Origin: Polytrichum commune
Lineage: Eukaryota; Streptophyta; Polytrichopsida; Polytrichales; Polytrichaceae
DNA length: 64,000 nt
Direction: 5' to 3'
Assembly: GCA_950295325.1 (NCBI GenBank)
Contig: OX485806.1
Span: forward strand, 48,667,169 to 48,731,168
Below the pieces are notes generated by a model. The model had not been told where the DNA came from. It worked only from the letters and a program-made list of their open reading frames with translations, and searched no databases. Numbering within the stretch: position 1 is the first letter of the stretch; the number at the start of each line of letters is the position of its first letter. Below are positions 12,068 to 23,445 of the stretch, in pieces. The translations under genes and the position numbers were made by a program.

Positions 12068-12264
12068 TGCCTTGGTTTCTCAATCTTTGACTTTCCTTGA
12101 TTGATGTTTGTGTGAATGATCCAGAGAGCGTTAGCGGAGGAAGGGAGAGAGCATGAGGGGTAGGAGTTCCGGATAGGACTTGAGAGAGGAGACCCGGATT
12201 AGATCCGGTTATCGCCTTGTAGATCATCTCTGGGTGTAGTGGGAGGGAAACCTCACTAATCCGG

Positions 12265-12725
12265 TGGGTTGAGTAACGCCCAGGTGGGATAGCCGCTGGG
12301 AAGATTGGGTGAGATCCGGAAGGGATCCGAACTTACGCCAATCTGATTTTCCGAAGAGGTCCCACCGCCCTTAGGCGGACCCATCCGGATGGTGGTACGG
12401 ATCGCCCAGTTAGCTCAGATTGAGTAGAATCCAAGGTAGAGGTAACCGGACCGATCCGTCGGGAGGTGAAGGGAAGGACCGGATCAGTACGGGTTCTGGG
12501 TTGGGGGCCATCTCCGGAGTGTAGTAGGAAGAGATCCTCATTGTTCCGGACGCCAGGGTAACGTCCCGGTGAGACAACCGCGGGGAAGATTAGGCAAAGG
12601 TCCAGAAGGGATCCGGACTTATCCGATCTTCCGAGAAGGCCTCATCACTGGGGGACGGGACAATCCGGAGAGTGGTATGGGTCATCCACTCATCCCGTTG
12701 AGTCAGATCTCCGATCGGAATCCGG
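12265..12725 (+). repeat. Tandem duplication (~288 bp offset) in the 3' part of the gag-only element
   Basis: 'gtaacgcccaggtgggatagccgc' (12271) recurs as 'gtaacgtcccggtgagacaaccgc' (12558). Later blocks are also shared ('gaagggatccg.acttacg', 'tggt.cggatcgcccagtt' versus 'tggtatgggtcatccactc'). The units are diverged, so the duplication is old. Confidence 0.6.
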
Positions 12726-13112
12726 ACTCCTATGGTCACTACGGTCCCAAGAAACAATCCGGATCTCTCTGTGTGACCTGCCAAGATGGATCTGATCAAT
12801 CCGGATTAGTTGTGAGGGAGCGCCGGATTCCAATCTTATCAAGGACGTCTTCACCGGAAGAAACCACCTATTCTAGAGGATAGACGCAGAAGGGAGAGTA
12901 AGCATTGTAATTAGGGCCTAGAATTACTATCCGGAAAGACACACTCCGGAGAAAGGTTAAGAGTGTCCCCAAAACCAAAAGTCCGAAAACTAAGGTTTCC
13001 GGAAAATTGGTTAAGGAAGAGGAAATAAGCAGGTACAGAAAGTTCCAGACCTCTTACACTTCACAGAATCCCTGGACGATACTAGGGTCATCCGGATAGA
13101 CCGGATTAGGCA

Positions 13113-13117
13113 CTTAA
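13113..13117 (+). repeat. Target-site duplication CTTAA (right)
   Basis: Second copy of the duplication flanking the gag-only element; gag of the host element resumes directly after it. Confidence 0.8.
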
Positions 13118-14947
13118 AACCGCCAATCCGGATATGTTGGTGTTCGCGTGTTCCCACACTCCTGGTGAACCCAAGGCTAAGGGTCATACTCCCGCTGCGG
13201 CAAGTACGTCGAGCCCAATCCTTCCATTCTCCCATTATGCCCATGCTACACATGCGGCATTAGCCTCTTTACGGGCTCCACGTGATTTTGATCCTATGTA
13301 GGAATTCCAATTTCATTCGGAGAAAAAATATGGAGGTTTCTGCCGAGATCAGATGCAGCGGATTCATGACTTTCGACGGGAGAAAAAGGACACACCTTGT
13401 ACCATGTACACGAGGTTAGCGAGGTTTGCCAAAGAATCTGGAGGTGTTTTCGCAGAGAGCCAGTTGGTGAAGGTATTTTGTCAAAAATTCACAAACGTCT
13501 CATTGCCCAAGATCATCATGCATTATGGTGGTCGGGCGACACTTGCAGAGGCATTCACCATTGTTTAGTAGTGTGATCATGCCTTGTGTCAGCATGATGC
13601 CACTGACTTGATGTCCATGCTAGTGGATTCTAGCAAATCTCGGAAGGTTCCGATTGCGGCTGCGGGATTGGCGGAGGCAGAGGTGGACAAAACCTTGTAT
13701 TGTTGGTCTTGTAGGCAGGCGGACCATGCTAAGAAGTATTGTTCGTCAAAGTAAAGGCAAGTCCATACCGTACGTAATCCGAAGCAAGAACCATTTGTTC
13801 CCGCTAAGGATTCAACGAAGGGGGCGGGTAAACATTTACCCAAGCAGTTTAAGTGTTCCCATTGTGGGCGGAACAATCACATGACAAAGAACTACTTTGC
13901 TATCCGTCCAGAGAAATGTCCTTCTTCTGATCGGGTAAAGAAGTTGGAGTGGAAGAGAGGTTCAAAAGTTTGGCGTCATTCGTCCAAATTTTGGACTCAC
14001 CATCTTCCTCTGGTGCTAAGGTTAGTTCTTTTACTCTGGATTATTATATGTTCGGAGCCTCGGGGGAGGTAGTGAGTTCCGCAGCGATGACACGTGCTCA
14101 ATCCGAGTCACGAGCCACGCCTTTGACCACAGCTTACGAGCTTGAGACAATGGTTCTACATATCAAATTGGCCAGGCCCGTTTGCTATTGTCTTTTGGAT
14201 TGGCGGATGTTGTCCTATCTGTTAGTGGTCGTAATTCGAGCTTGTAGACCTCGAATCTGGCGACCAACGTGGTGCACACTTTGGCATCTAAAGTGTTACA
14301 CAACCTTTTGTTCATAGCGATGGATTGGTTGTCATCCGACATCCAACCTACTAAGGCATCTTCGTCTTCTTTGACTGTGGCTCAAGCCACCGCTGACCTT
14401 CCTACCAAAGAGGATCCGTAAAAAGATGCTAGACGACGAACAAGGATTGCAGTAGAGGCCATTGCGTTTCTTGATGCCAAAAGCCAACCTCATCTTATGA
14501 TTCACCAGCCTCCGCGGGCGCAACTTATGTCTCATATGTCGTTGCTTGACCTGCTCGCGAGTGTCTAGGCATCCGACATGGCGTTGTACGTATGGTGATT
14601 GATTCTAGCATTTTGATGGTTAGTCGGCCTGGGGGCCATGCCACTCGGGTTGCTCCCCGTTATGTGATGATGGATTCAGGGGCACAACCGGTTATGATCG
14701 GCAAGAGGCTTGCCTAGGAATTGTCTGTCCATTCACTATTGTCACATCCATTGTTCACGTGGAGCGGGCCACGGGTTATACTCGGGAGCCATTACAGCTT
14801 AACTTCCGAGTGAAGCCTGGAGGTCCACCCGCACCTCTTCTTCTCAGGTGTGCAGTGACAAATGCGACCAACTATGACATTTTAATTGGTCAGCAAACAC
14901 TCTATCCCATTGATTTTGGTTTGGACAACTGGACTGAGGAGGCTTGA
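13118..14947 (+). pseudogene. gag C-terminal part, zinc knuckles and retropepsin
   Basis: Gag resumes in frame and shows the capsid-like block FCRDQMQRIHDFRREKK ... LARFAKESGG. A CCHC zinc knuckle follows (CWSCRQADHAKKYC, CX2CX4HX4C, near 13696-13740). A second near 13850 (CSHCGRNNHMTKNYF) has the last Cys replaced by Phe. The aspartic protease is marked by DSGA at 14673 in YVMMDSGAQPVMIGKRLA and the later block YDILIGQQTLYPIDFGLDN. Stops (TAG at 13293 and 13566, among others) and frame changes break it. Gag and protease precede a methyltransferase instead of passing straight to RT. Confidence 0.8.
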
Positions 14948-15438
14948 ATCCGACCGGGTTGGTCGGCTGGGGACAGCCGCAGGGAACTTATTCATGTGGT
15001 GCTATTATGGACACATTGCCTTATGGTGCCACATTATTAGAGGAATCGTTGGCATTTATGGGGAGTGCTGAGGATCAGCGACAGATGGCACCTCACAGTA
15101 CATTGGTGCGCCATTCCCAGGATCCTCATCCTCCTTGGCGTAATTCCGCCGAGCAATTCCGGCAATGTGAGGACATTGTCATCGCTCTCGCCTCTATGAC
15201 ATCGGTCATACCAGATAGCCCATCGGCGTTGGCACCCACCAGACGCGGGGATCACTTTGGTGGAACTGGTTGGGGGCATAAGCATGGGCTTAGCGGCCGT
15301 ATTGGAGGTTGGCCTCACGGTTAGACGGTATGTCTATATGGACAACTCTCAAGTGTCAACCCGTGTGGCTCATCACCATCTTCACAAGTTCATGGTGTTG
15401 TATCCACAGCAGTTACATCCGACTGCCATTTGTGGGTG
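14948..15438 (+). pseudogene. DNMT3-like cytosine methyltransferase, N-terminal part (motif I)
   Basis: In the same frame as the protease tail, after RPGWSAGDSRREL, the SAM-binding motif I region reads TLVELVGGISMGLAAVLEVG followed by VRRYVYMDNS (about 15240-15335). This corresponds to the FxGxG loop and the acidic residue after strand 2 of C5 methyltransferases. It ends at GCF where the MULE E2 entered; the rest, from motif IV on, is at 50944. Stops at 14945 and 15018 and others show decay. Such insertions of DNMT domains into gypsy elements are known from charophytes (de Mendoza and colleagues, 2018). Confidence 0.75.
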
Positions 15439-15448
15439 TTTTTCATGC
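15439..15448 (+). repeat. Target-site duplication of MULE E2 (left), TTTTTCATGC
   Basis: Ten bases identical to 50934-50943. Nine- to ten-base duplications are typical of the Mutator superfamily. The right copy is preceded by one extra T, so nine or ten bases is the honest range. Confidence 0.85.
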
Positions 15449-15500
15449 GAGCGTGACTTGTATGCGAGCGATGGGCGGAGAGCGGAGAGCGGAAAATGGA
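15449..15500 (+). repeat. E2 left terminal inverted repeat
   Basis: Carries GTATGCGAGCG then (GGAGAGC)-type repeats, mirrored at 50886-50933. The same end recurs at 15729 as the left end of E1. Confidence 0.8.
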
Positions 15501-15718
15501 TAACACAATCCAAATATAGAATATTTATGCTACATTTAGTTTTCAAATTTTAGCATTTCGGAATATTCTATGAATATTTCTTTTTTTTGCCAATTTTTGA
15601 GACCTATAACCGTGGACCCAGGGGGTTTACAAATTGATACATTCTTGTTTTTTTCCTATTACCGTGCTATCACTTTCCAGTAATATTGGTTGATTTAAAC
15701 AATTTTTTTTACGGGTAT

Positions 15719-15728
15719 GTCTTACGAT
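15719..15728 (+). repeat. Target-site duplication of MULE E1 (left), GTCTTACGAT
   Basis: Ten bases identical to 30704-30713. It lies inside the left end of E2, so E1 is nested in E2. Confidence 0.85.
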
Positions 15729-15790
15729 GAGCGTGACTTGTATGCGAGCGATGGGTAGAGAGCGGAGAGCGGAGAGCAGAGAGTGGAAAA
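15729..15790 (+). repeat. E1 left terminal inverted repeat
   Basis: GTATGCGAGCG followed by repeated GGAGAGC(G/A) words. It duplicates the E2 end 280 bp upstream, which could be mistaken for a tandem repeat. Confidence 0.8.
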
Positions 15791-16022
15791 TGGAGAACAT
15801 TATCCAAATATAGAATTTTGAAGCTAAGTTTAGGTTTCAAATTTTAGTATTTTGGAATATTATGTGACTATTCTATGAATATTTCTTTTTTTGGCCATTT
15901 TTTGGGACCTACAACCGTGGACCTAGGGGGTTTAAAATTTGATAAATTCCTATTTTTTCCTATTACTATGCTATCACTTTCCAATAATATTGGTCGATTT
16001 AAACAAATTTTTTTCGGGTATG

Positions 16023-16512
16023 TGTTACCAGCAGCTTAGGCACTCTTTTGCCTAATAATTAATTAAAATGAAAAAAATGGTTAGGCAATTTGAAAAATAA
16101 TATCTCGAAATTGGGCAGATTTAAATTATAACTAAATATAAGTTAGGCATTCATGTAGTTTTCGAACTAGTTAGGGTTACTTTCAAAATGGATGACGGAT
16201 TCTTACATATTTGACTTTACCCTAATCACTTGCATTAGTAACCTTAAGCATACTTATTGTTGTGTGCTGTAGTTTTATCGTGTATGAAATGGTTGTTGTA
16301 TGTAGGGAAGAGATTTATGAGTTATACTAGATTTTATGTAAGTTACATTTGAAGTTACACTTGAATTACACTTGAAGTTACACTTCAATTTATGTAAGTT
16401 TAGGCAGTTTCATTAAAAAATTTAGTTTTTTTGGGGCAAATATAATCAAGAATTTCCAGAAAATTTAGGCAGTCTTCTAAATAATTATTTTCTGCCTAAG
16501 CTGCTAGTAACA
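16023..16512. mobile_element. MITE-like insert with 20-bp inverted ends, E1 copy
   Basis: Starts TGTTACCAGCAGCTTAGGCA; the reverse complement of its end is TGTTACTAGCAGCTTAGGCA. 490 bp, AT-rich, no coding sequence. The same insert occupies the same place next to the transposase in E2 (30717-31186), so it was present before the two elements separated. No clear target duplication was seen. Confidence 0.75.
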
Positions 16513-16675
16513 TGCGGTAGTTGTGCATAGTTTACATAGTCTGAATGACAAAACCCTTTTTTATTGAAAAAGACAATATGAATATTGTATTGTTGACTCA
16601 GTACATGTAATGACAATGGAATTTTGAGTGGCCACCGTCCATTGAAAAGAATCTAGGCTCTTTGTAGGTTGCCTC

Positions 16676-19600
16676 CTAGTTTTTAGCCAAATGTTGAGTC
16701 AAGAGTCCGCTTTCTAGGACTAGCTTGACCTCGTTGAAGCTAAAGGTAGGCGCGTGAATGAAAAGGTTGGCCTCGGGATCACGGTGGCAAACCTTCAAAA
16801 GGATGAAGTACACATGCTTGCAATAAGAGAATTGGATCCTCCCTCAGAACTTAATCATCGTCTTCTTGAATGTAGGGCAAGTGCAACCCACGAAAGAGCT
16901 GATGGTGACCTGGTACTGTGTGATGGCAGGAGAAACACCCGAATCCAACCCGATGATGCAACCATGTCCTGGATGAGGTTTCATAGTGATGGAACGGATG
17001 CAAGCTTTCAAAGAGTCGGAGGAGGCCATGGAGAGTCGCTGCGCGGGATTTGGGCGAGTGGCAGTGCGTTTGACCATCTTGCCGTCTCTCTTGCCAGGGT
17101 AGCGGTCTGTTTCTGCAGGAACGGGCACCGCGCTCAGATTTGCAGGCGGTGGGGCAGAAGAGAAGAGGCGTCTTGGAGAGACCGACTTCTTAAGCGGGAG
17201 TTGGAATCCGGCCACTTCAAGGGCAAGAATTTCGGTAGGCTTGAGGTTTGTGCCTAGCTTCACCGGTCAAACGTCTGGAATCGGCGGCATTTCCTGGTCT
17301 GCTGAGTGCTTAGCAACCCATTTGCGCCTTGTGCCCTTCACGCACCGGTCAATGTCATCGGAGTAGAAGAAGAATAATGTCCTCTCTGATAAATTCATGC
17401 GTATGTTAGTCCAAACTCCGGTGTAGGTAGGCGTGGCGGTCAAATTGGCGCCCCTCACAATTCTCTCAATACACTTCTTCTTCGTGACAGCTCTCTGGGC
17501 CCAACAATACTTCGCCGAGGTCTTGGGAAGTCTTGATATGTGCCACTCCTTGACGTTAACCTTTGTCTCCTCGACAACACTGACATGACGGATCCCCCCG
17601 TCATTCGGCGGGGACGCAGGGATGTTCTCAAGCTCAGGCTCAGGATGAATTTCTTGGACGTCCATATCATCTTCAGTATCTTCAAGAATGATGGGCATCT
17701 GCACAGGACGAGCCCTCACAGCACGTCCTGAACCTCTTGGATGTGAGAAGTTTACCTTGTCAGGTCGATGAGACTCCTCTTCAGCTCCAAGAGGTAGATC
17801 TGCTTTCCGCTTTGTGGACCCAAATACTTCTTCCCCAGCCATGCGAGGCACACAGGTACAAAACTTTTCTGCTCCAGGCATGTCCAGCATGGGGTCTTCA
17901 AGCACTAAAGGATTACCAGTTTGCTTCGCCCTACGCTCTGCCATCCTTAGTTTGAGCTCTTTCTTTGTAGGGCCCGTTCCGCCGACATCACCTTTCAGGA
18001 ACTGGTAGTAATTGACAACCTGTAAGAAGCCTCGAACGAAGTCGTCTACTGTAGCAACGTAGAGGTCACTGCCGCTATTTCCATATGCTTGAAGCCACTT
18101 GTTGTGTATTGTTTCAGCTAGATTACATGAAGGCATTTCTGCTAGTTCTTCTTCTGAAAATTTCTGTGAGTACATAATGGAAGTAGTTAGAGAATAGAGA
18201 AGAGTTGTTTCATATTGGAGTACTGTGAAAAGAAAGAAAAAATAATGAAATATTTTGGGAGAACATACCCCGGTCATGAAGCCTCCCCATTGGCGATAAC
18301 GGTAGTGCCAGAATGCAAGCCAGAGCTCTAGTTTGTTTAGGGCCTTCTCTGCCACTGCCCCAGCGGACACCCACCATGCACGTAGCCCATGGTATAGACT
18401 CTCAGCGTCCATGGTCCTCGCCATCCTATATTGGTGGCACATCTTCTTGTGTTGCTCCCAGAGTTCTTCGGGAATGTACTTCTCAGTATATTTGACCATA
18501 GACTGGGTCCAATGAAACTGACAGGTTCTCTCCTGGTCGTCCATGCGGTCCTCCTTCTTCCCGTTGCCATATATAACCCGAACTGCATTCCAGTTGGCCT
18601 GGGCGCTGTCGGCCATGAAACCCTTGAAGTTGGGCTTGACAACGCCATTTCTTTCCATGACAGCATTGAGATTTTTCCAGAAAACGATTTGGGCATCAGA
18701 GTCCTCAGATTGCATCTCACAACTTGCAATGGTCATGACACGACAATATGTGGAGTCATACACGTGGCATGCCATTGTGGTCCATTGTCTTACACGTTTG
18801 ACATGGTCGAACATCATCTAGGCATTCTCCAGATTTTCGCCGGGCTGCAAATGCTTCACCAAGTCCATACCACTACCAAGACCGACTTCCGACATGTTGA
18901 AGACAAAAACCTTGTCAAGATCAGCCCCTTGACCTGGAAATTTGTTCTCTTGAACAAAAGCCCATAAACTGATTCCACGGAATTTGGTGATAGAGTCCAT
19001 GACACCATACCTTCTGAGGAAACGGAAGCTCATGACCTTGTTGCGGATGTTTGGGGAAGCCATGTCCTTGCATCGGTCAAAGACAGGAACAAGTTCCTCT
19101 AGAGTGAGCTTCTTTGGTGGCGCGTCATCGGATTGAAGAAGACAGTTGCCAATTAGAACTTTGCTAGCCTCCAGCACCACTGCACTCTTGGTAGCCTGGG
19201 GAGTCTTCTCGATCTATTCTTCAATTAGGCCACTGATCTCAACCTTAGTGTCTCTGTAGTCGCCCACCTTGACTGGGTGATCGTGAGTTCCTAGGTGGAT
19301 ACACGCTCTTGTATGGTTGATTTTGCCAGCCACATAATAAATCTTTGCTCCACATGTAGCAATACATGCCGGGGGTTCTTTACATACCTTGCAAACAAGA
19401 TTGGACTCAGTTGGTGGTGTTTGATCCACTACAAAGGCTTGCAGGGAACAACCTTCAAACTCTGTCTCGTTGACTTGGAAAGTACGAGGACGGCGGATCA
19501 GATATTCGCACTCCTTGTTGTTGCAACGCAGGTGTCCAACGCAGGCGGAAGAACGGAAGGACAAACCAAAGTCGTTTGTGATGTTGGTGGTGATGGTCTT

Positions 19601-20426
19601 CGTCCACACATGGCCGTCGTAACGCTTGTCCATTCCCTGCATAGACTTGGCCTGTGACCGTGCGGCCGTGTGACTAGCAGGTGGCAACTCAAAGATGACA
19701 GCACCATCGAACAAAGCAGGAAGGTACTCTACCCTGTCGTGTCTAATCACCGAGTAGTCTATTTTTTTAAGAATATTTTTTTTCCCGGCATTGTTGCAAG
19801 TTGTTTTAATAATGGTACTATGCTAACAGTTTCTTGCGACAAAGGATATACTTTAGGAACGTCCCCACCAACTATAACATGAGGCGGGGGCTTGGTGGGA
19901 CTGACCTCGTCATCTGAAGAAAGCGTAATTACAAATTCTACTCTAGAGTTCTCTACAATAGGCGTCTCGAGACCGGGCTCGAGCTTGACCTTCACATCAC
20001 GTGGCAGAGGAGTTTGAATGGTGCAGGTAAAGGAAGAGCGAGGAGTGAGGATCTCAATAGAAGCAGCCATCTGAGATTCAGTGAGGCCATAGACTCCGTA
20101 ACTACCTGGATGAAAGTCCAAAACATGTTATTGTTCTCATCTCGATGCGAAATGCGACCAAGGGTGTATATAAGTTCTGACGTGACAACATCGAATATAT
20201 CCTCGTCAACAACAATAGTGTCCTCTCTGAAACCGAACCGACTACTCAAACGTTGGGACGTCACGTAAGCTAGTCCACTGTCCTCCATCCGAAAGGTAAG
20301 TGGGACTCTCTCTCCAGCAGCATAGAGGATTGCCATCCCCACTTCTCCGTTAGCAGGCACATGAGCCATGATGAGGGGAATGAAGACTTGCGCGATGACG
20401 GAAATATGGAAGAGGTTTCTCAACAT
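16676..20426 (-). pseudogene. MULE-type transposase, E1 copy (broken)
   Basis: Cut-and-paste transposase. From ATG 20426: N-terminal acidic region, then a Cys/His-rich putative DNA-binding region (CNNKECEYL; CKVCKEPPAC; HTRACIHLGTHDHP), then a DDE-like core with FMADSAQANWNAVR and the downstream CQFHWTQ (the C..H signature between second Asp and Glu of MULEs), and a C-terminal SWIM zinc finger (GCTCPTF ... YCKH, about 16800-16885). The Cys/His region plus SWIM and 10-bp duplications indicate the Mutator superfamily. Breaks: one-base deletion near 20112, a -1 shift at 19762-19768, TAG at 19214 and 18818, TGA at 17267 and near 16841. A 105-nt in-frame intron candidate (GTATGT..CACAG) lies near 18170-18275. 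Confidence 0.8.
19759..19768 (-). promoter_or_regulatory. A7 run at a -1 frame change in the transposase, E1 copy
   Basis: On the - strand the upstream frame reads TTA AAA AAA TAG. The downstream frame starts by re-reading the last A (ATA GAC TAC). A AAA AAA is in the correct phase for a -1 slippery heptamer. The same site is conserved in the E2 copy. Confidence 0.45.
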
Positions 20427-21427
20427 TGTGGGATACCTATTTATTAGAAATGCATTGCCAAAGACAACGATGATGGACATGATCCAAATGACGGATGATC
20501 TATGAAGGAAAACATGAATGATACTTCTAAATGTGTAACACCCTAAACCAAGGAGTCTGAAAGAGAGCGGTAAGTAGGTCACGATACTCCAAATTATATC
20601 AGCCAAGTCATGGTAGACATTCTACTAGACAAGATAGTATTTGTTTAAAAATAATAGAATCCAATAACAAGCATACATACTAGACATGATAGTAGCTCAG
20701 GAATAGAAAATGCCAAACATTAGAATGCAACATTGGTATTAACGACGAATACGCTTCTGGGGCCCTTTGCCATATTTGTCACCGTCATGTTTATTGAGCA
20801 ATTTGAATTAAAATTGAAAATGCAGTGGAGCAGTTACTTAAGTTAGTCATAATCATATGCCAATCCAAATTAGATATATTAATAACAAACATGAGGCTGG
20901 ATGCCGAGTGACGTATTTATAAATACACCAGAGACCACGTGAACCATTTAGTGGATATAAGGGACACCCTAAAGTAAAGTGTTTCTTTTGGAGTGGAGGA
21001 TTGAAATGGGCAAGGGAAGATCATTAACCTTTAAGGAGAAGCTAGAATAGGTTAGTTTAGTTGGAAGAGTATCGTCAAGGTATGGCTATACAGAATATTT
21101 CTTCCAATTAGTTTAGTTTGAATTATATATTATCATTTGTACTATCATTTTTATTTTTATAAAACATGATATTCTTTATTTTAAGATTACTTCTGGATTA
21201 TTTCTATAAATGTTATTATACATCCGTCTTCATTCTTTTAATGTTCTTTTTTATGATTCCTTATATGTTTATAGCAACTTGACTGTAATAAAAACATATC
21301 GACATTATGTGAACGAGATTATGGGATGGAATATTAGTGTGGATGTAATACAGGCGAGACACATACATTGATAGAGTGATGTTCACATAGGAGGGAAGTG
21401 TAGAATTTGTGAAGCCGGTTCAGTTAC
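20427..21427. promoter_or_regulatory. Divergent intergenic region of E1
   Basis: About 1 kb between the transposase start and exon 1 of the ParB-methyltransferase gene. No coding sequence. TATTTATAAATA (20914-20925) is nearly palindromic and could serve as a TATA element in either direction. The corresponding E2 region is 35104-35561. Confidence 0.4.
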
Positions 21428-21607
21428 ATGACAGGGTCCTCGCCGATAGAGTTAGTGAAACCAAAGGCGAAGAGGAGGAGGAAGGCACTTTTCTCAAGCA
21501 GGAAGCAATTAAGGGCATCTAGGATGAGACAACCGAAACAACGATATGATAGCTTAAACAACACAGTCAAGGTCTCGTATACGGAGAAGCCAGACTCACA
21601 GTGGTGA
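21428..21607 (+). CDS. Exon 1 (candidate) of the E1 ParB-methyltransferase gene
   Basis: ATG 21428 opens 59 codons (MTGSSPIELVKPKAKRRRKA). It is recognisable because its centre, FSSRKQLRASRM preceded by a Lys/Arg run, matches FSSNKALKTSRM in exon 1 of the E2 gene at 35562. The basic cluster looks like a nuclear localisation signal. The donor is not certain: TGA follows at 21605, while a GTATGA donor lies at 21692 in another frame, so either the donor is upstream or the exon is damaged. It is followed by a repeat-filled intron to 25215. Confidence 0.5.
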   Translation: MTGSSPIELVKPKAKRRRKALFSSRKQLRASRMRQPKQRYDSLNNTVKVSYTEKPDSQW

Positions 21608-22796
21608 AGACATTGCTAGCAAGGAAGCTGGAGTGGGTACGACCAGACAAGTGGAGATATCACATGATCTATCGAGAATTTGCGAGACCCAGGTATGAAA
21701 CTCAAGTTGATATTAACATATATCCACTAGAAATTAGGGGTTGTATTCGTGAGCTAGAGAAGGCAACAAGTGTGGGCCCGTCGAAGCACTCGACATCACA
21801 ATGAGACCGTCACAAGTGGAAGGGAACAAAACTGCCGCGGCAGTAGCCTACCATCGTTCCCCGCATTACAACGGACCTCTGAACTAGGCTTGCAGGTTGC
21901 AGCCACGATTTGGAGTGGGGGAGTGACTCGAGGGAAGGACAGTGGTCGCCCTGTGAAGAGGTTTGAGGTGAGAGCCCTGGGGGATGAAATTTGAACCTCG
22001 CAAATGACTTTAGATGGTTGGTTTAGGGTTGGCAAAGGGCTCCTTAGTGAGGTTTGAGGTGAGAGCTGGATGATCCTTAGTGAGATTCAAGGTGAGAGCT
22101 GGGGGGGCAGAAATTTTGGTGGCTTTGTAGGGTGGTTGGATGCTCTTACTGTGGTTCGATGTGATAGCTTGGGGGCCAGAGATGAGAGGTGATCATATGA
22201 ATTTCGGTGGCTGGATGGTCCTAGTGAGGTTCGAAGTGGGAGCCTAGGGGTACTGTCGGATCCAACAGACCCCTGGGGGCAGATATGTGCACCTCGCTAA
22301 TTGATTTTTGATGGCCTCTTAGGGTGGATAAATGCTCACTTAGAGTGGCTTGTGGTTTAGGGCTCTCCTTGCTTCCCTAAACCAGCTTTGACTCCGTAGT
22401 AGTGGAGGTTCCATTTTCGTTGTTGGTTTCAAAAAACAAACACCTAGACCCTAAATTTGTTGTTACTTCTATGAGAGAGTTGTTGTGTCGTCGTAGTACC
22501 TGTGCGATTTGTGAGGGAGCCGGCCTCTCTGAGTTGTGAAATCTGTGAGTTGTGATACCTGTGAGCGAAGAAACATGTGTGAGCGGCGACATCTGTAGGC
22601 GGCGAAGTCTGTGAGCGGCAAACCCATAACCCTTGCTTCAAACCCACTAGGCATCCTTAAAGAAAGAAAAAGATGGAGAAGGAGAAGGAGCTAGAGCGGG
22701 CGCGGGCGCGGGCCGGGCCGTGTGGTGCGATGCGGTTCGGTTCGTTCGTTTCTTTCTTTCTTCAGCTTTCTTTTTCTTTAAATTTAGAGTTAGGGA

Positions 22797-23440
22797 CACT
22801 GTCGGATCCGACAGACCCCTAGGGGCAGATATGTGCACCTCGCTTTTGATTTTCAGGAGGTTCAAGGTGAGAGCTGGGGGCAGAAATATGATGTTATTAT
22901 TTGATTTTTGGTGGCTTCCTAGGGTGGTTGGATGGTCCTTAGTGAGGTTAGAGGTTAGAGCTAGGAGCACTGTCGGATCCGACAAACTTCTAGGGGCAGA
23001 TATGGGCACCTCGCTTTTGATATCCGGGAGGTTCAAGGTGAGAGCTGGGGGCAAAAATGTGATGTTATTATTTGATTTTTGGTGGCTTCCTAGGGTGGTT
23101 GGATGGTCCTTAGTGAGGTTAGAGGTTAGAGCTAGGGGCACTGTCGGATCCGACAGACCCCTAGGGGCAGATATGGCACCTCGCTTTTCATATCCGGGAG
23201 GTTCAAGGTGACAGCTGGGGGCAAAAATGTAATGTTATTATTTGATTTTTGGTGGCTTCCTAGGATGGTTGGATGGTCCTTAGTGAGGTTAGAGGTTAGA
23301 GCTAGGGGCACTGTCGGATCCGACAGACCCCTAGGGGCAGATATGGGCACCTCGCTTTTGATATCCGGGAGGTTCAAGGTGAGAGCTGGGGGCAGAAATG
23401 TGAGGTTATTATCTGATTTTTGGTGGCTTCCTAGGGTGGC
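22797..23440. repeat. ~171-bp tandem array with the palindrome TGTCGGATCCGACA
   Basis: GTCGGATCCGAC occurs at 22801, 22972, 23143 and 23313, spacing 171, 171 and 170 bp. Units are very similar, so the array is young or homogenised. Further looser copies of the palindrome are near 24398, 24613, 24933 and 27297. Confidence 0.85.
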
Positions 23441-23445
23441 TGGAT

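Larger units (their letters stand above)
9089..13112 (+). mobile_element. Gag-only retrotransposon-like element, copy 1
   Basis: 4024 bp, begins TGTGGGAGTCC and ends GGATTAGGCA, with CTTAA on both sides. It carries one long gag-like gene (9707-11779) and no protease, RT or integrase, so it must move with borrowed enzymes. Base composition is distinctive: rich in TCCGGA/ATCCGG words unlike its flanks. The start (TGTGGGAG, then a conserved leader) matches the second copy at 62741. I cannot find a 3' repeat of the first 600 bp, so it has no recognisable LTR pair despite TG/CA ends and a 5-bp duplication. Confidence 0.8.

Noticed and set aside
15449-15790. A simple tandem duplication of the G/A-rich end
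   Set aside because: The two ends each have their own distant partner and their own target duplication, so they are the left ends of two nested elements.
16754-17257. 167-codon + strand frame, identical to one at 31427
   Set aside because: It is antisense to the transposase 3' part; identity follows from the identical DNA tract, not from selection on this frame.
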